A DNA stretch of 64,000 bases from NCBI RefSeq assembly GCF_037892425.1, contig NZ_JBBKTT010000001.1, positions 3,286,001 through 3,350,000 of the forward strand, written 5' to 3'. Below are positions 17,281 to 26,726 of this stretch, piece after piece. A model generated the notes under the pieces. That model was not told the DNA's origin, did no database searches, and saw only the letters and a list, made by a program, of their open reading frames with translations. A program made the translations under genes and the position numbers. Origin of the DNA: Lacibacter sp. H375. GTDB lineage: Bacteria > Bacteroidota > Bacteroidia > Chitinophagales > Chitinophagaceae. Positions within the stretch are counted from its first letter, which is position 1, and each line of letters begins with the position of its first letter.

Positions 17281-17754
17281 TTAACTATGATGATACTTTT
17301 CGTTCCTGTTAATGCTGCAAGCTCTGTACACCTGTTCTGCAAGTATCAATCGTACTAATTGATGTGGGAAAACAAGTGGTGATAAACTCCATTTATAGTT
17401 CGCTCTTTTCATCACTGCTTCATCAATACCAAATGCCCCACCAATAAGGAACACCAGGTTCTTCACACTCTCGTTTCCACGCTTCATAATAAATTCTGCC
17501 AGGCCTTCGCTGCTGATCAGCTTACCACGTTCATCTAATGCAACGAGGTAATCATCTTTCTGCAACCAGCCGAGAATGATTTCACCTTCTTTCTTTTTCA
17601 GATCAGCTTCACTCAACATACCGGCGTTTTTAGGCACAGGAATAATGGTCCACTCAACCGGGTAGTAATTTGAGATGCGTTTTGTGAAATCTTCCACACC
17701 TGCTTTTACATACGGTTCATGTGCTTTGCCAATACTCCAGAATCGAATCTTCAT
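17281..17754 (-). CDS. rlmH: 23S rRNA pseudouridine(1915)-N3-methyltransferase
   Basis: RlmH is a small SPOUT methyltransferase that acts on pseudouridine 1915 of helix 69 in assembled ribosomes. The family motifs are present: MKIRFWSIGKAHEPYV at the start, LVALDERGKLISSEGLAEFI in the middle, and the trefoil-knot segment FLIGGAFGIDEAVM followed by LSPLVFPHQLVRLILAEQVYRA. The end NRNEKYHHS is the usual catalytic C-terminus. The length of 157 residues is normal. Confidence 0.96.
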   Translation of the reverse strand: MKIRFWSIGKAHEPYVKAGVEDFTKRISNYYPVEWTIIPVPKNAGMLSEADLKKKEGEIILGWLQKDDYLVALDERGKLISSEGLAEFIMKRGNESVKNLVFLIGGAFGIDEAVMKRANYKWSLSPLVFPHQLVRLILAEQVYRACSINRNEKYHHS

Positions 17755-17837
17755 ATGTTCACTTACAAAAAGGTGATTAAACTGTTCGGCGGTAAATTTC
17801 GGAAGAACCGAATTGATCGTTCATTTTTTCTTTTACA

Positions 17838-17869
17838 CAAAAAAACCGGCTGCAAAAATGCAACCGGTT
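17838..17869 (-). terminator. Intrinsic terminator of the CHASE2/FecR-like operon
   Basis: Read on the minus strand, 17869 to 17859 and 17854 to 17844 form an 11-base stem (one G-T pair) around a 4-base loop, followed by a run of T. It lies 24 bases after the stop of the FecR-like gene and blocks read-through into rlmH. Confidence 0.88.
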
Positions 17870-17892
17870 CATGGAAAGTCAGGAAAATAATA

Positions 17893-18798
17893 TTATTGCC
17901 CGATAGCATAATCTTTACGGAATGCTTCGAGTGTTTTCTTATACAGTTCAAGTTCAGGATTTAACTGCGCAGCTTTCTGATAGTATCCATATGCATCAGA
18001 ATAAAAACGTGCCGACTCGAGTAAGAAACCGATCCTGAAATTTTCTTCAGCAGGAGTTTCAGCACCTTTTTCTGCATTACGTAATTGCGCCACTAATTTT
18101 TCAAATGATGCTTTGTCCCAAACATAGATCACTTTGCGTTTCTCAGGATCTTCATTCTTCACATTCACCTGCCAGAAGTAAGGCGTTCCTTTTTTCAGTT
18201 TCGATGCGAAGTCAGAAATAGGAACAGTTGTTTTCTTCACTACCTTTTGAAAAATTGGTTTTGTGGCATCAGCTTCATTGTAAATGTCGAATGTAAATTC
18301 ATCGGCATCAGAATAGCATTTCCATGAAACTGGGAAATTGCCGGAGTAGTAGTTAATTGTATCAAGCCTTGAATCGATCCAGATACTAATATTCGTACGG
18401 CTAACCGCACCTACGTTATTCATGTAGCTTTTGCGGTTTTTTTCCGGGCTTCCTTTTGGAGTGGTAAGCTGGTTCCAGATAAATTTCAGGTAGTTTGAAG
18501 TAATGGAACTTTTGTTCGACAAACAGGAGTCTTTGAACTGGTCCATGGTATAGGTTCCGGGTTTTGTAATAGAAAACAAACTGCTTTCATTACAAATAAT
18601 ACTGATCAATGAGTTAGCGCCAACAGTAAGTGTTGATTTGTCGGTGAGCAATTTCCCGATCTGTGCTTTGGTCCCTTTGCTGTTTTCAACAACAGAAACA
18701 GAACCTTTTACCGAGTAGATGAGAAATGAATTTGCTTTTTGCGCCTGGGTTGTTGCACTGCAAAGAGTGAGCAACAGGAGAATGTGGATGTGCTTCAT
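17893..18798 (-). CDS. Secreted FecR-like protein with C-terminal helical repeat
   Basis: The ATG at 18796-18798 gives MKHIHILLLLTLCSATTQAQ, a clear signal peptide; 301 residues in all. Residues about 22-95 look like a FecR-type beta domain (YSVKGSVSVVENSKGTKAQI, KSTLTVGANSLISIICNESS). A region of beta strands around residues 150-220 ends in KKGTPYFWQVNV, reminiscent of an Ig-like fold. The end (FLLESARFYSDAYGYYQKAA) reads as one TPR unit. It starts 5 bases after the stop of the CHASE2 gene, so the two are surely co-transcribed. A periplasmic partner or ligand-sensing component for the CHASE2 protein is inferred. No catalytic residues are seen. Confidence 0.75.
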   Translation of the reverse strand: MKHIHILLLLTLCSATTQAQKANSFLIYSVKGSVSVVENSKGTKAQIGKLLTDKSTLTVGANSLISIICNESSLFSITKPGTYTMDQFKDSCLSNKSSITSNYLKFIWNQLTTPKGSPEKNRKSYMNNVGAVSRTNISIWIDSRLDTINYYSGNFPVSWKCYSDADEFTFDIYNEADATKPIFQKVVKKTTVPISDFASKLKKGTPYFWQVNVKNEDPEKRKVIYVWDKASFEKLVAQLRNAEKGAETPAEENFRIGFLLESARFYSDAYGYYQKAAQLNPELELYKKTLEAFRKDYAIGQ

Positions 18799-18803
18799 GT
18801 TAA

Positions 18804-20066
18804 TTAATGTGATTTTGAGTGAAAACTGGTTTGAAAACCAAATTTTGTATGTAGCCATACGGCAAGCGCTTCGTAGAAATAGATTATATCGATGGCCAAG
18901 ATAATCACAATCAGCGATATTTTGGTATCAATTTTAATGCTGAACCAGTCGAAACACATGATACCAACGTAAACCGAAAGAATGGCGAAAAATATCTGTG
19001 CCACTTTTGCCACCAGGTGAAACCATATATGGTCTTCAATATAATATCGCATGAAAAGTGCTACATGCAGCCAGGCAATAAGAATTGTAATGACCCAGAA
19101 AATGCCTGAAGGTATATCCCGGATATATTTTCCATCAAGTATCATAGAGATAATATTCGCATGGATCACAATTCCGTTCATATCAGGAGTCGACTTGCCT
19201 GCAAACTGTTTATTGAGCGGGGTAAAATGTTTATCCTCCACGTTAAACGGATCGGGATTGATGTAACCCATCAACACGATCTTATCTTTAAAAAGTTCAG
19301 GTGCAATATTGTCGTCCAGTAAGTCAGTGCCTTCGATCAGCATGTACTGATCGAGCTTACGGCTGTAATGAATTACTTCATACTCACGTTTTCGGTTCTT
19401 TAATTTTATAAAAGCTGCACTGTCTGCCTTTGCAACAATTGCCGCCGGAAAGCTTGTGTAAATTTTGCTTTTGCTTTTCTCAAATGGAGAAAAGTTTCGG
19501 ATGGTGCCACCTTCCTCACCAATTAAATTGGCATAACCTCTGTTTGAAGTAAAAACCCCGAAGTAGCCGATTTTCTCAGGATCGGTTTTTCTCGTCCAGT
19601 CGAGTTGAGATACGATGACAAGATTGGGTGTGCTGCCGATCATATGCCTGAGCAATGAATCGCTTTGCTGTTCTTTGGGGCCGTTAAAATTCACATCAAG
19701 CCCTATTACCTTTGGTTGGGCAATCCTGAGTTTTTCAATCATCAACGCCAGGCCCATCCTGTCTGCATTGCCTATATTGAGGATAACAATTCGGTTATCA
19801 ATCGGCGTGTTTTCATTTTTGTTCAGTACAGAATAAGAGATATCGTTAAAGTCAAGATCCTTTAAGGCCGTTTTAAAAGGATTGAGAATACCTGTATTTA
19901 ATGGCAAAAGGGAAAACAAACCAATAACAATGAACACGGAAAAAGTCGACAGGATGGTATCCCGTTTAAAAAGATACCGCAGGTAGAAATGGTTAAGCCA
20001 TTGATAGGCCCGTTTAAAAAATGATGTTGATTTTTTTCCGGTTGGTGGTTTTGGGGGCGAGTGCAT
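18804..20066 (-). CDS. CHASE2 domain membrane protein without output domain
   Basis: The 420-residue product has a basic cytoplasmic N-terminus, one membrane helix (about 38-57), then a large extracytoplasmic CHASE2 sensory domain. This contains NRIVILNIG, LRIAQPKVIGLDVNF, FKDKIVLMGYINPDPFNVED and DMNGIVIHANIISMIL. Three more helices follow at the C-terminus (about 325-345, 350-372, 378-400), which is the classic CHASE2 arrangement. In most characterised architectures these helices lead into a cyclase, kinase or other cytoplasmic effector. Here the protein ends about 20 residues after the last helix. The signal must therefore pass to a separate protein. The caspase-like gene starts 54 bases away on the opposite strand. 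Confidence 0.85.
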   Translation of the reverse strand: MHSPPKPPTGKKSTSFFKRAYQWLNHFYLRYLFKRDTILSTFSVFIVIGLFSLLPLNTGILNPFKTALKDLDFNDISYSVLNKNENTPIDNRIVILNIGNADRMGLALMIEKLRIAQPKVIGLDVNFNGPKEQQSDSLLRHMIGSTPNLVIVSQLDWTRKTDPEKIGYFGVFTSNRGYANLIGEEGGTIRNFSPFEKSKSKIYTSFPAAIVAKADSAAFIKLKNRKREYEVIHYSRKLDQYMLIEGTDLLDDNIAPELFKDKIVLMGYINPDPFNVEDKHFTPLNKQFAGKSTPDMNGIVIHANIISMILDGKYIRDIPSGIFWVITILIAWLHVALFMRYYIEDHIWFHLVAKVAQIFFAILSVYVGIMCFDWFSIKIDTKISLIVIILAIDIIYFYEALAVWLHTKFGFQTSFHSKSH

Positions 20067-20120
20067 TTAGTTTGATACTTGTCTTCTTAAATCTGTTTAA
20101 CTACTTTCGCCTTCGAATAT

Positions 20121-23100
20121 ATGCGAAATTGTAAAGCCTTCCTTATTCTGTGTGCTGCATTTTTTATACTTCACACAGAAATATCATTAGCCCAGACCAC
20201 TGCTCCAACTGCTGCAGTTGATACAAGCGCTACGCCTAAAGTCGGGCAAAGCTATGCAATGATATTAGGCATCTCAACTTACCAACATATTCGTCCTTTG
20301 TCATATGCCGACAGCGATGCAGGATTATTCCGTGATTATTTGAAATCAGCAGGTGCAGGAAGTATTCCTGACGACAGAATGCTTTTTCTTGTGAATGAAC
20401 AGGCAACTTCTGCTAATTTCTGGGTGAAGGGAATGGCCTGGTTGCGGCAGAAAAATTTGAAACAAGGCGATCGCTTATATATTTATCTCGCAGGTCACGG
20501 CGATGCAATTAACCAGGATGAATATTTCTTTCTTACGTATGACTGTAACCCTGCGGGTGATAAAAATAATTACATTGTAACCGGCAGTATACAGTTATAT
20601 AATTTAAAAAGCCGTATTGCAGAATTAAGCCGCAAGCAGGTAGAGATATACCTGATCATGGATGCCTGTCGCACTAATGAATTGCCGGGCGGTCAGGATG
20701 GGCAACAAATATTGAACTCTGCCATTTCAGAACGTAAAGCAGGTGAAGTGATCATGCTTGCAACAGGTGCCGGGCAAGAGTCGATGGAAGATGCTACTAT
20801 CGGTACCGGACATGGGCTTTTTACCTATTACCTCGTTGATGGATTGAGTGGTTTGGCAGATGGCTACGAAGGAAAAGATGGCATTATTACATTGGTGGAG
20901 CTTCGTTCATATGTTTTATCGAAGGTGCCTGTGGTTGCAGAAAAGAAATATAAACGCAAACAGGAACCATTTATTTGTTGCGATGATAACGGTCGGAAAT
21001 ATGTTGCCAATGTTGACAGTGCATATTTATTGCAATGGGAGAAAGGTAAAAATCTCAACGGCATGACAGATGGTGAGGGAATTAATGACATGGTTGTTAA
21101 TGCCAGGGGGAGAGGAGCAACACTTGCTGATACAAATATTATTCGAATCTATAGCCAGTTTAGCCAATCGATCAAGAACAACAAACTCACCGGCGACAGT
21201 TCTGCTAATTTTTACTTTGATCAGTTACAGAAATTTTTTCCAGATGATGTGCTGACGATTGATGCAAAACAAACACTTGCCGCCGAGTTTATCAATTTTG
21301 CGCAACGAAAGATCAATTTGTATTTAAGTGGAAAAGATGCAGCTGGCATACAGCAAATAAGAACGCAGCTTGATGATAATGACCGGAGCGAAGAAATTCA
21401 ATCGGGTATTGAACGGCTTGAATATATTGCCGGGCTCGATTTTGAAAAAGTGGCAATGATGATGAAAAAGGCGATCGATCTTGTTGAGCCTACTGAGCAA
21501 TCGTTAATCACATCATTGAAAGGGAAATTATATTTCTTCCAGGCAAGAAGTTATTTTGATGGAAAGAATAATGTTACCAACATGCAGGCTGCAAGAGATC
21601 TTATCTACCAGGCCTATGCGTTGGACAGTAATGCTGCCTACGTGCTTCACACAATTGCATCTTTACAATTACAGTTAAAGAAACCCGATAGTGCGGTGTA
21701 CTACAGTTTAAAAGCCATCAGCAAAGCACCGAAATGGCGCTATCCTTATACAACAGCAGCATTTGCATATACGCAGATGAAGCGTTTTGATCTTGCCCGT
21801 ACGTTTTATGAAAAGGCTATTTCAGTTGATCCTAAAAATGCAGATGCTTATGTTGATCTTGGTTACTTCGAATTTCAACAACGCAGGGTAGAGAAAGCAG
21901 AAAACTGGTATCGTAAAGGATTGCAGCTCGATCCTTCAAATGTATCGGCGCTCAATAACCTTGGTTGGCTAATGAAAGACAAAGGCAAGTACAAAGAGGC
22001 CATTGAATTTTTTAACCAGACTGTAAGAAAGGATTCCTCTTTTGTATATGCATATAACGGATTAGCAAGAGTGTATGGTGCTATGAAGCGTTACGACTCT
22101 GCACGTATCTTTTACCTGCGTAGTGTAAATTATTATCCCGACAAGGCTTATGTTTACGAATTGCTCGGTAACTTCTTTAAAGAGATCAACCTTGCTGATT
22201 CTGCCTTACATTATTATCACAGCTCCATAAAACTCGATTCAAACTATACACAACCATACCTTGATCTTGCTCGTTTGCATGAACAAGGACGACGTCCTGA
22301 TTCTGCTGCTTTTTATCTGCAGAAGATCATCCGCATGAATCCTAAATCAAAAAATGCGTACATCAGTCTTGCAACCTTCTACCAGAATTCAAGAATGTAC
22401 GATTCTGCCAATGTATATTTTAATAAAGCCATTGATGTGGATGCAGGCGATGCCGGTACTTATAATTCAATTGGTGTTTACTACTACAGGAAAAATCAAA
22501 CAGATTCTGCAAGGAAATATTTCCTCACTGCCATTAAATTCGATACACTCAATTCATCACTGTACAGCAACCTGGCAGCAGTGTATGACCGTACACGTCA
22601 ATACGATTCAGCTTTTCTTTGTTTAAACAGGGCGCTTGCATTAAGTCCCGGAAATGCGCAGATCTATAACAGCATTGCTTTGTTGCATAAGAAACAAAAC
22701 CAACCGGAACTTGCTCTGGAAAACTACCGGCAGGCTTATCAATTCAATAATGAAAACATTTCAGTGTTGATCGATATGGCTGATTTGTTCCGTGATATGA
22801 GCGAACCCGATTCTTCCATCAGGTATTTGCAGGAAGCTATCAGGTTGCGGCCTGAGATTGCCGACCTGTACAATAGTGTGGGTGTGGTTTATCTCCGTTA
22901 CAAACAATACGATTCGGCGAAAGTATATTTATTGCGTGCGGTTGAGTTAGACAAGTCATTATTCAGAGCGTATAACAATCTCGGCAACCTGTTTTATGTG
23001 CAGCAACGGTTCGACGAAGCATTGCCTTATTATGAATTGGCATTAAAGCTCGATTCTGTGTATGAGAATCCGCTGTTGTTCATTGGTCTGATACAAGTTA

Positions 23101-23366
23101 ATACAGGCAAATACGATAAGGCCGTTCCTTATCTTGAACGTTTGGTGAAAGCAAATTCAAAAAGTGGCTCGGGCTATTATTACCTCGCTGTTTCTTACGC
23201 TGCATTAAAGAACGATGCAAAAGCTATTTCAACACTTGAAAATGCTTTGAAGCTGAAATACGGCGAAGGTGGAGAGGTGTGGAGCCAGAAAGAGTTTGCT
23301 GCGATCCGCAATACAGCCCCATTTAAAGCACTAATGGGAAAATATTTCCCCGGCGAAAAATTCTGA
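20121..23366 (+). CDS. Secreted caspase-like protease (C14) with long TPR array
   Basis: A 1081-residue protein with a signal peptide (MRNCKAFLILCAAFFILHTEISLAQ). Residues about 44-270 form a caspase-like p20 domain: YAMILGISTYQHI as first strand, catalytic His126 in YIYLAGHGDAI and catalytic Cys183 in YLIMDACRTNE. Both dyad residues are present, so activity is plausible. From about residue 440 to 1060 there are some fifteen TPR units, many with the same YDSA, PDSA or TDSA signature between helices. The whole protein should face the periplasm or be surface exposed. Cyanobacterial and other bacterial caspase or CHAT proteins often join TPR and CHASE2 regions in one chain; here CHASE2 is encoded divergently next door. 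Confidence 0.88.
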   Translation: MRNCKAFLILCAAFFILHTEISLAQTTAPTAAVDTSATPKVGQSYAMILGISTYQHIRPLSYADSDAGLFRDYLKSAGAGSIPDDRMLFLVNEQATSANFWVKGMAWLRQKNLKQGDRLYIYLAGHGDAINQDEYFFLTYDCNPAGDKNNYIVTGSIQLYNLKSRIAELSRKQVEIYLIMDACRTNELPGGQDGQQILNSAISERKAGEVIMLATGAGQESMEDATIGTGHGLFTYYLVDGLSGLADGYEGKDGIITLVELRSYVLSKVPVVAEKKYKRKQEPFICCDDNGRKYVANVDSAYLLQWEKGKNLNGMTDGEGINDMVVNARGRGATLADTNIIRIYSQFSQSIKNNKLTGDSSANFYFDQLQKFFPDDVLTIDAKQTLAAEFINFAQRKINLYLSGKDAAGIQQIRTQLDDNDRSEEIQSGIERLEYIAGLDFEKVAMMMKKAIDLVEPTEQSLITSLKGKLYFFQARSYFDGKNNVTNMQAARDLIYQAYALDSNAAYVLHTIASLQLQLKKPDSAVYYSLKAISKAPKWRYPYTTAAFAYTQMKRFDLARTFYEKAISVDPKNADAYVDLGYFEFQQRRVEKAENWYRKGLQLDPSNVSALNNLGWLMKDKGKYKEAIEFFNQTVRKDSSFVYAYNGLARVYGAMKRYDSARIFYLRSVNYYPDKAYVYELLGNFFKEINLADSALHYYHSSIKLDSNYTQPYLDLARLHEQGRRPDSAAFYLQKIIRMNPKSKNAYISLATFYQNSRMYDSANVYFNKAIDVDAGDAGTYNSIGVYYYRKNQTDSARKYFLTAIKFDTLNSSLYSNLAAVYDRTRQYDSAFLCLNRALALSPGNAQIYNSIALLHKKQNQPELALENYRQAYQFNNENISVLIDMADLFRDMSEPDSSIRYLQEAIRLRPEIADLYNSVGVVYLRYKQYDSAKVYLLRAVELDKSLFRAYNNLGNLFYVQQRFDEALPYYELALKLDSVYENPLLFIGLIQVNTGKYDKAVPYLERLVKANSKSGSGYYYLAVSYAALKNDAKAISTLENALKLKYGEGGEVWSQKEFAAIRNTAPFKALMGKYFPGEKF

Positions 23367-23467
23367 TCGATTTAGGTAGTCTCTTCATCACAGTTTTATG
23401 CTAACGGTTATGCAAAACAATGCCCGTTATCTGAATAGTTGTAAATTTCAGCACAACTAAAATTGCT

Positions 23468-25045
23468 ATGAGATTAATTACAACTGCAATTGCATTCCTT
23501 TGCATGTTTTCTGTTGTTTCAGCACAGGTAACGAAAGCTCCCGTTAAAAGCGAAGGCGAATCTTACTCTCAATTAATTCTTCGGGGTGTTACAATGATCA
23601 ATGGTACAGGCGCACCTCCAATGGGACCTGTTGATATTGTGATCGAGAAAAACAAAATTGTACAGATCGCTAATGTTGGTTATCCCGGTGTTGTAATTAA
23701 TAACGATCGTCGTCCTAAGTTAAAAGAAGGCGGCAAAGAAATGAACCTTGAAGGGCATTATGTATTGCCCGGTTTTATTGATATGCATGGCCATATTGGC
23801 GGCACCGGGCAAGGTGCGAATGCTGAATATGTGTTTAAGCTTTGGATGGCGCATGGCATCACCACAATTCGAGACCCTTCCTGCGGTAACGGTCTCGATT
23901 GGGTGCTGGAAGAAAAAAAGTTAAGCGCTGCTAATAAAATTACAGCACCACGCATTTTTGCTTACACTGCATTCGGACAGGGAAGCAAACAAACCATCTC
24001 CACACCAGAACAAGCTATTGCATGGGTTCGGGAAAATGCGCAGAAAGGAGCAGATGGCATTAAATTTTTTGGTGCAGCTCCCGATATTATGGATGCTGCT
24101 ATCCGTGAAAATAAAAAACTGGGATTACGGAGTTGTTGTCATCATGCACAAATGGATGTGGCCCGTTGGAATGTGGTGAACTCTGCGAAAGCAGGTATGA
24201 CCTCAATGGAGCATTGGTATGGTTTGCCCGAAGCATTGTTTACACAACAAACCATTCAACAATATCCACTCTCCTATAATTACAGCAACGAACAACATCG
24301 CTTTGAAGAAGCAGGTAAATTATGGAAACAGGCGGCAGCGCCATACAGTGATCATTGGAATAAAGTGATGAATGAATTGCTTGCACTTGATTTTACACTT
24401 GATCCCACTTTTAATATTTATGAGGCCAACCGTGATCTGCAACGTGCAAGACGAGCGGAGTGGCACGAAGATTATACCTTGCCATCACTCTGGAAATTTT
24501 ATGAACCAAGTCGTGTCTCGCATGGCAGTTACTGGCACAGCTGGGGAACAGAGCAGGAAGTGCAATGGAAAGAAAATTACCGCCTGTGGATGACATTCAT
24601 CAACGAATATAAAAACCGTGGCGGCCGTGTAACAACCGGCAGCGATAATGGCTTCATTTATCAAACCTATGGCTTTGGTTATATCCGTGAACTGGAGTTA
24701 ATGCGTGAAGCAGGCTTTCATCCGTTAGAAGTCATTCGCTCTGCAACATTATATGGTGCACAGGCATTGGGTATGGAAAAAGAGATCGGCAGTATTGAAA
24801 CAGGTAAGCTGGCTGATCTTGTTGTGATAGATGTAAATCCTTTAGAAAATCTTCAGTTGCTGTACGGAACCGGGGCTATTCAATTAAATACAGAAAATAA
24901 AGTGATTCGTGCAGGGGGGGTAAAATTTACCATCAAAGATGGTATTGTGTATGATGCAAAGAAGCTGTTGGCTGATGTAAAACAAATGGTGCTTGATGAA
25001 AAGAAAAAAACAGGCTGGCAATTAAAGCAGCCCGGAATGGAATAG
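23468..25045 (+). CDS. Secreted amidohydrolase family protein
   Basis: The N-terminus MRLITTAIAFLCMFSVVSAQ is a signal peptide. The mature protein follows the metal-dependent amidohydrolase plan: a small beta domain (LILRGVTMINGTGAPP), then LPGFIDMHGHIGG with metal ligands His107 and His109, and later candidate ligands in CCHHAQMD, MEHWYG and TTGSDNG. The C-terminal ATLYGAQALGMEKEIGSIE and GKLADLVVIDVNPL complete the beta domain. Length (525) fits periplasmic imidazolonepropionase/dipeptidase-like members, but no substrate is implied. It lies about 100 bases after the caspase gene on the same strand and ends in its own terminator. Confidence 0.87.
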   Translation: MRLITTAIAFLCMFSVVSAQVTKAPVKSEGESYSQLILRGVTMINGTGAPPMGPVDIVIEKNKIVQIANVGYPGVVINNDRRPKLKEGGKEMNLEGHYVLPGFIDMHGHIGGTGQGANAEYVFKLWMAHGITTIRDPSCGNGLDWVLEEKKLSAANKITAPRIFAYTAFGQGSKQTISTPEQAIAWVRENAQKGADGIKFFGAAPDIMDAAIRENKKLGLRSCCHHAQMDVARWNVVNSAKAGMTSMEHWYGLPEALFTQQTIQQYPLSYNYSNEQHRFEEAGKLWKQAAAPYSDHWNKVMNELLALDFTLDPTFNIYEANRDLQRARRAEWHEDYTLPSLWKFYEPSRVSHGSYWHSWGTEQEVQWKENYRLWMTFINEYKNRGGRVTTGSDNGFIYQTYGFGYIRELELMREAGFHPLEVIRSATLYGAQALGMEKEIGSIETGKLADLVVIDVNPLENLQLLYGTGAIQLNTENKVIRAGGVKFTIKDGIVYDAKKLLADVKQMVLDEKKKTGWQLKQPGME

Positions 25046-25123
25046 TTTGCCTGAATTTGAAGGCAGTTGCGGGATGCCTATATATACCCGTAGACCAAAT
25101 AAGTAATTAATACTTAATGATAT

Positions 25124-25151
25124 AAGAGCCGCTTTTTGTGGCTCTTTTTTT
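25124..25151 (+). terminator. Intrinsic terminator after amidohydrolase gene
   Basis: AAGAGCCGC at 25124-25132 pairs with GTGGCTCTT at 25138-25146 (one G-T pair) around a 5-base loop, followed directly by a run of T. Confidence 0.88.
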
Positions 25152-25209
25152 ATAAAATGATGTTGCTGGCACAATCTTTGGCAAAGGAGGGTAGAACAAA
25201 TTTTTTTTT

Positions 25210-25887
25210 ATGAGAAAGACAACTAAGGCCGTTTATTACCTACTATCACTGAGTATAGTATTGGCCGCATGTAAGGGAATGACAAAAACGCAAAAAGGCG
25301 CCATTATTGGTACAACAGGCGGAGCGGCAGTAGGCGCCGTTATTGGCCGGGCATCAGGTAACACAGCATTGGGAACCATTATTGGTGCCGCAGTAGGTGG
25401 CACGGCCGGTGTATTGATTGGCAAGAAAATGGACAAGCAGGCAGAAGAGATTAAAAAAGATGTGCCGAATGCAAAAGTAGAGCGTGTAGGCGAGGGCATT
25501 GAAATTGAATTTGAAAGTAAGGTATTGTTTGATTACGATCAGGCTGGCTTAAAATCAAGTGCAAAAACAAGTTTGAATGAATTTGTAACCATTCTCAAAA
25601 AATATCCTGATACAAACATCGAAATTCAAGGCCATACAGATAATAAAGGTTCAGATGCTTATAACGATGGGTTATCTCAACGCAGGGCTAATTCTGTAAT
25701 GATGTACCTGATCGATAAGGGCATTCCTAATTCCCGTATGAATCCAAAAGCAATGGGTGAAAATTATCCCAAGTACAGCAATGATACAGAAGAAGGAAGA
25801 GCGCAAAACAGGAGAGTAGAGTTCCTGATCACAGCAAATGAAAAAATGAAAGCTGACGCTAAGAAAGAAGCAGGAAGCGGACAGTAA
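25210..25887 (+). CDS. OmpA family lipoprotein
   Basis: A lipoprotein signal ends in VLAAC (Cys21). Residues about 30-75 are a Gly/Ala-rich glycine-zipper segment (GTTGGAAVGAVIGRASGNT and following) that could insert in or lie against the membrane. Residues about 105-215 form an OmpA C-terminal domain: VLFDYDQAGLKSSAK, IEIQGHTDNKGSDAYN with the peptidoglycan-contact Asp, LSQRRANSVMMYL, and a late NRRVEFLI. It is thus an outer-membrane lipoprotein that binds peptidoglycan, close in design to YiaD/Pal-like proteins. The downstream outer-membrane barrel gene, 46 bases away, is probably in the same operon. Confidence 0.92.
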   Translation: MRKTTKAVYYLLSLSIVLAACKGMTKTQKGAIIGTTGGAAVGAVIGRASGNTALGTIIGAAVGGTAGVLIGKKMDKQAEEIKKDVPNAKVERVGEGIEIEFESKVLFDYDQAGLKSSAKTSLNEFVTILKKYPDTNIEIQGHTDNKGSDAYNDGLSQRRANSVMMYLIDKGIPNSRMNPKAMGENYPKYSNDTEEGRAQNRRVEFLITANEKMKADAKKEAGSGQ

Positions 25888-25933
25888 TTAAAATCGAAAT
25901 AACCCATTTATAAAAACTAAACTCATCATTATT

Positions 25934-26596
25934 ATGAAAAAGATCTTTTTTTCGACAGCCCTGATTTTATCAGGGGCATATTTTACCGCAACGGCACAAT
26001 CAACCAGTTCATCTTCGGGTATCAGTTTTGGTATCCGTGCAGGTGTGAATCTGCAGAACATTAATGGGAAGATGGCCAACGGTGACAAACTTGAAAACAA
26101 GCTTGTTCCACGTTTCCAGGGTGGACTTACAGTGGATATTCCATTAGCAGACCAGTTTTACGTTCAGCCTGCTGTTTTGTATTCCGGTAAAGGAGCTAAA
26201 CTGAACGATACTGAGATTCAAACTTCATTACATTATATCGATGTTCCCGTAACATTTCTATTTAAGCCAATGTTAGGCACAGGTCATATGTTACTAGGTG
26301 TAGGTCCCTATGTAGGTTTTGCTATTGCGGGTAATGTTAGCGATGATAACGACAATGAACAAAAAATAGAATTTGAGAACGAGATTACTCCAGCGCAATA
26401 TGCTTCCGGGCCTTATGCCCGTCGTTTAGATGCGGGTGCTAATTTGCTGGTAGGTTATGAAATGAGCAGCAAGTTCAGTATACAGTTAAATGCGCAGTTG
26501 GGTTTGGCAAAGATCAATCCTGAAATAACAGGCGTGAGCGATAAAACGGCATCACGTAATACAGGTTTTGGTTTGTCAGTTGGTTACAAATTCTGA
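25934..26596 (+). CDS. Outer-membrane beta-barrel protein (porin family, OMP_b-brl type)
   Basis: A signal peptide (MKKIFFSTALILSGAYFTATAQ) is followed by about 195 residues of alternating amphipathic strands, with FGIRAGVNLQNING at the first strand and an aromatic end NTGFGLSVGYKF typical of barrel insertion signals. The size suggests an 8- to 10-stranded barrel. In this phylum such proteins are common and mostly uncharacterised. Pairing with an OmpA-type lipoprotein suggests an envelope-structure role. A strong terminator follows. Confidence 0.85.
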   Translation: MKKIFFSTALILSGAYFTATAQSTSSSSGISFGIRAGVNLQNINGKMANGDKLENKLVPRFQGGLTVDIPLADQFYVQPAVLYSGKGAKLNDTEIQTSLHYIDVPVTFLFKPMLGTGHMLLGVGPYVGFAIAGNVSDDNDNEQKIEFENEITPAQYASGPYARRLDAGANLLVGYEMSSKFSIQLNAQLGLAKINPEITGVSDKTASRNTGFGLSVGYKF

Positions 26597-26623
26597 TAAC
26601 GGGTTCATCCGTTCCTTATAATG

Positions 26624-26655
26624 AATCCCCCATGTATTGGGGGATTTTTATTTTT
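26624..26655 (+). terminator. Intrinsic terminator after barrel gene
   Basis: AATCCCCC at 26624-26631 and GGGGGATT at 26639-26646 form a perfect 8-base stem with a 7-base loop, followed by a T-rich tract. Confidence 0.9.
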
Positions 26656-26676
26656 CTCCATAGAAACAGATAAAGA

Positions 26677-26708
26677 TTTCAAATTTCAAACCAACCGTCT
26701 TATATTTG
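26677..26708 (+). promoter_or_regulatory. Promoter of tRNA-Arg
   Basis: TATATTTG at 26701-26708 matches the TAnnTTTG consensus exactly. TTTC at 26677-26680, 20 bases upstream, stands in for the -33 TTTG. The tRNA begins 19 bases after the -7 element. Confidence 0.6.
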
Positions 26709-26726
26709 CAGCCCGTTAAACGGAAT

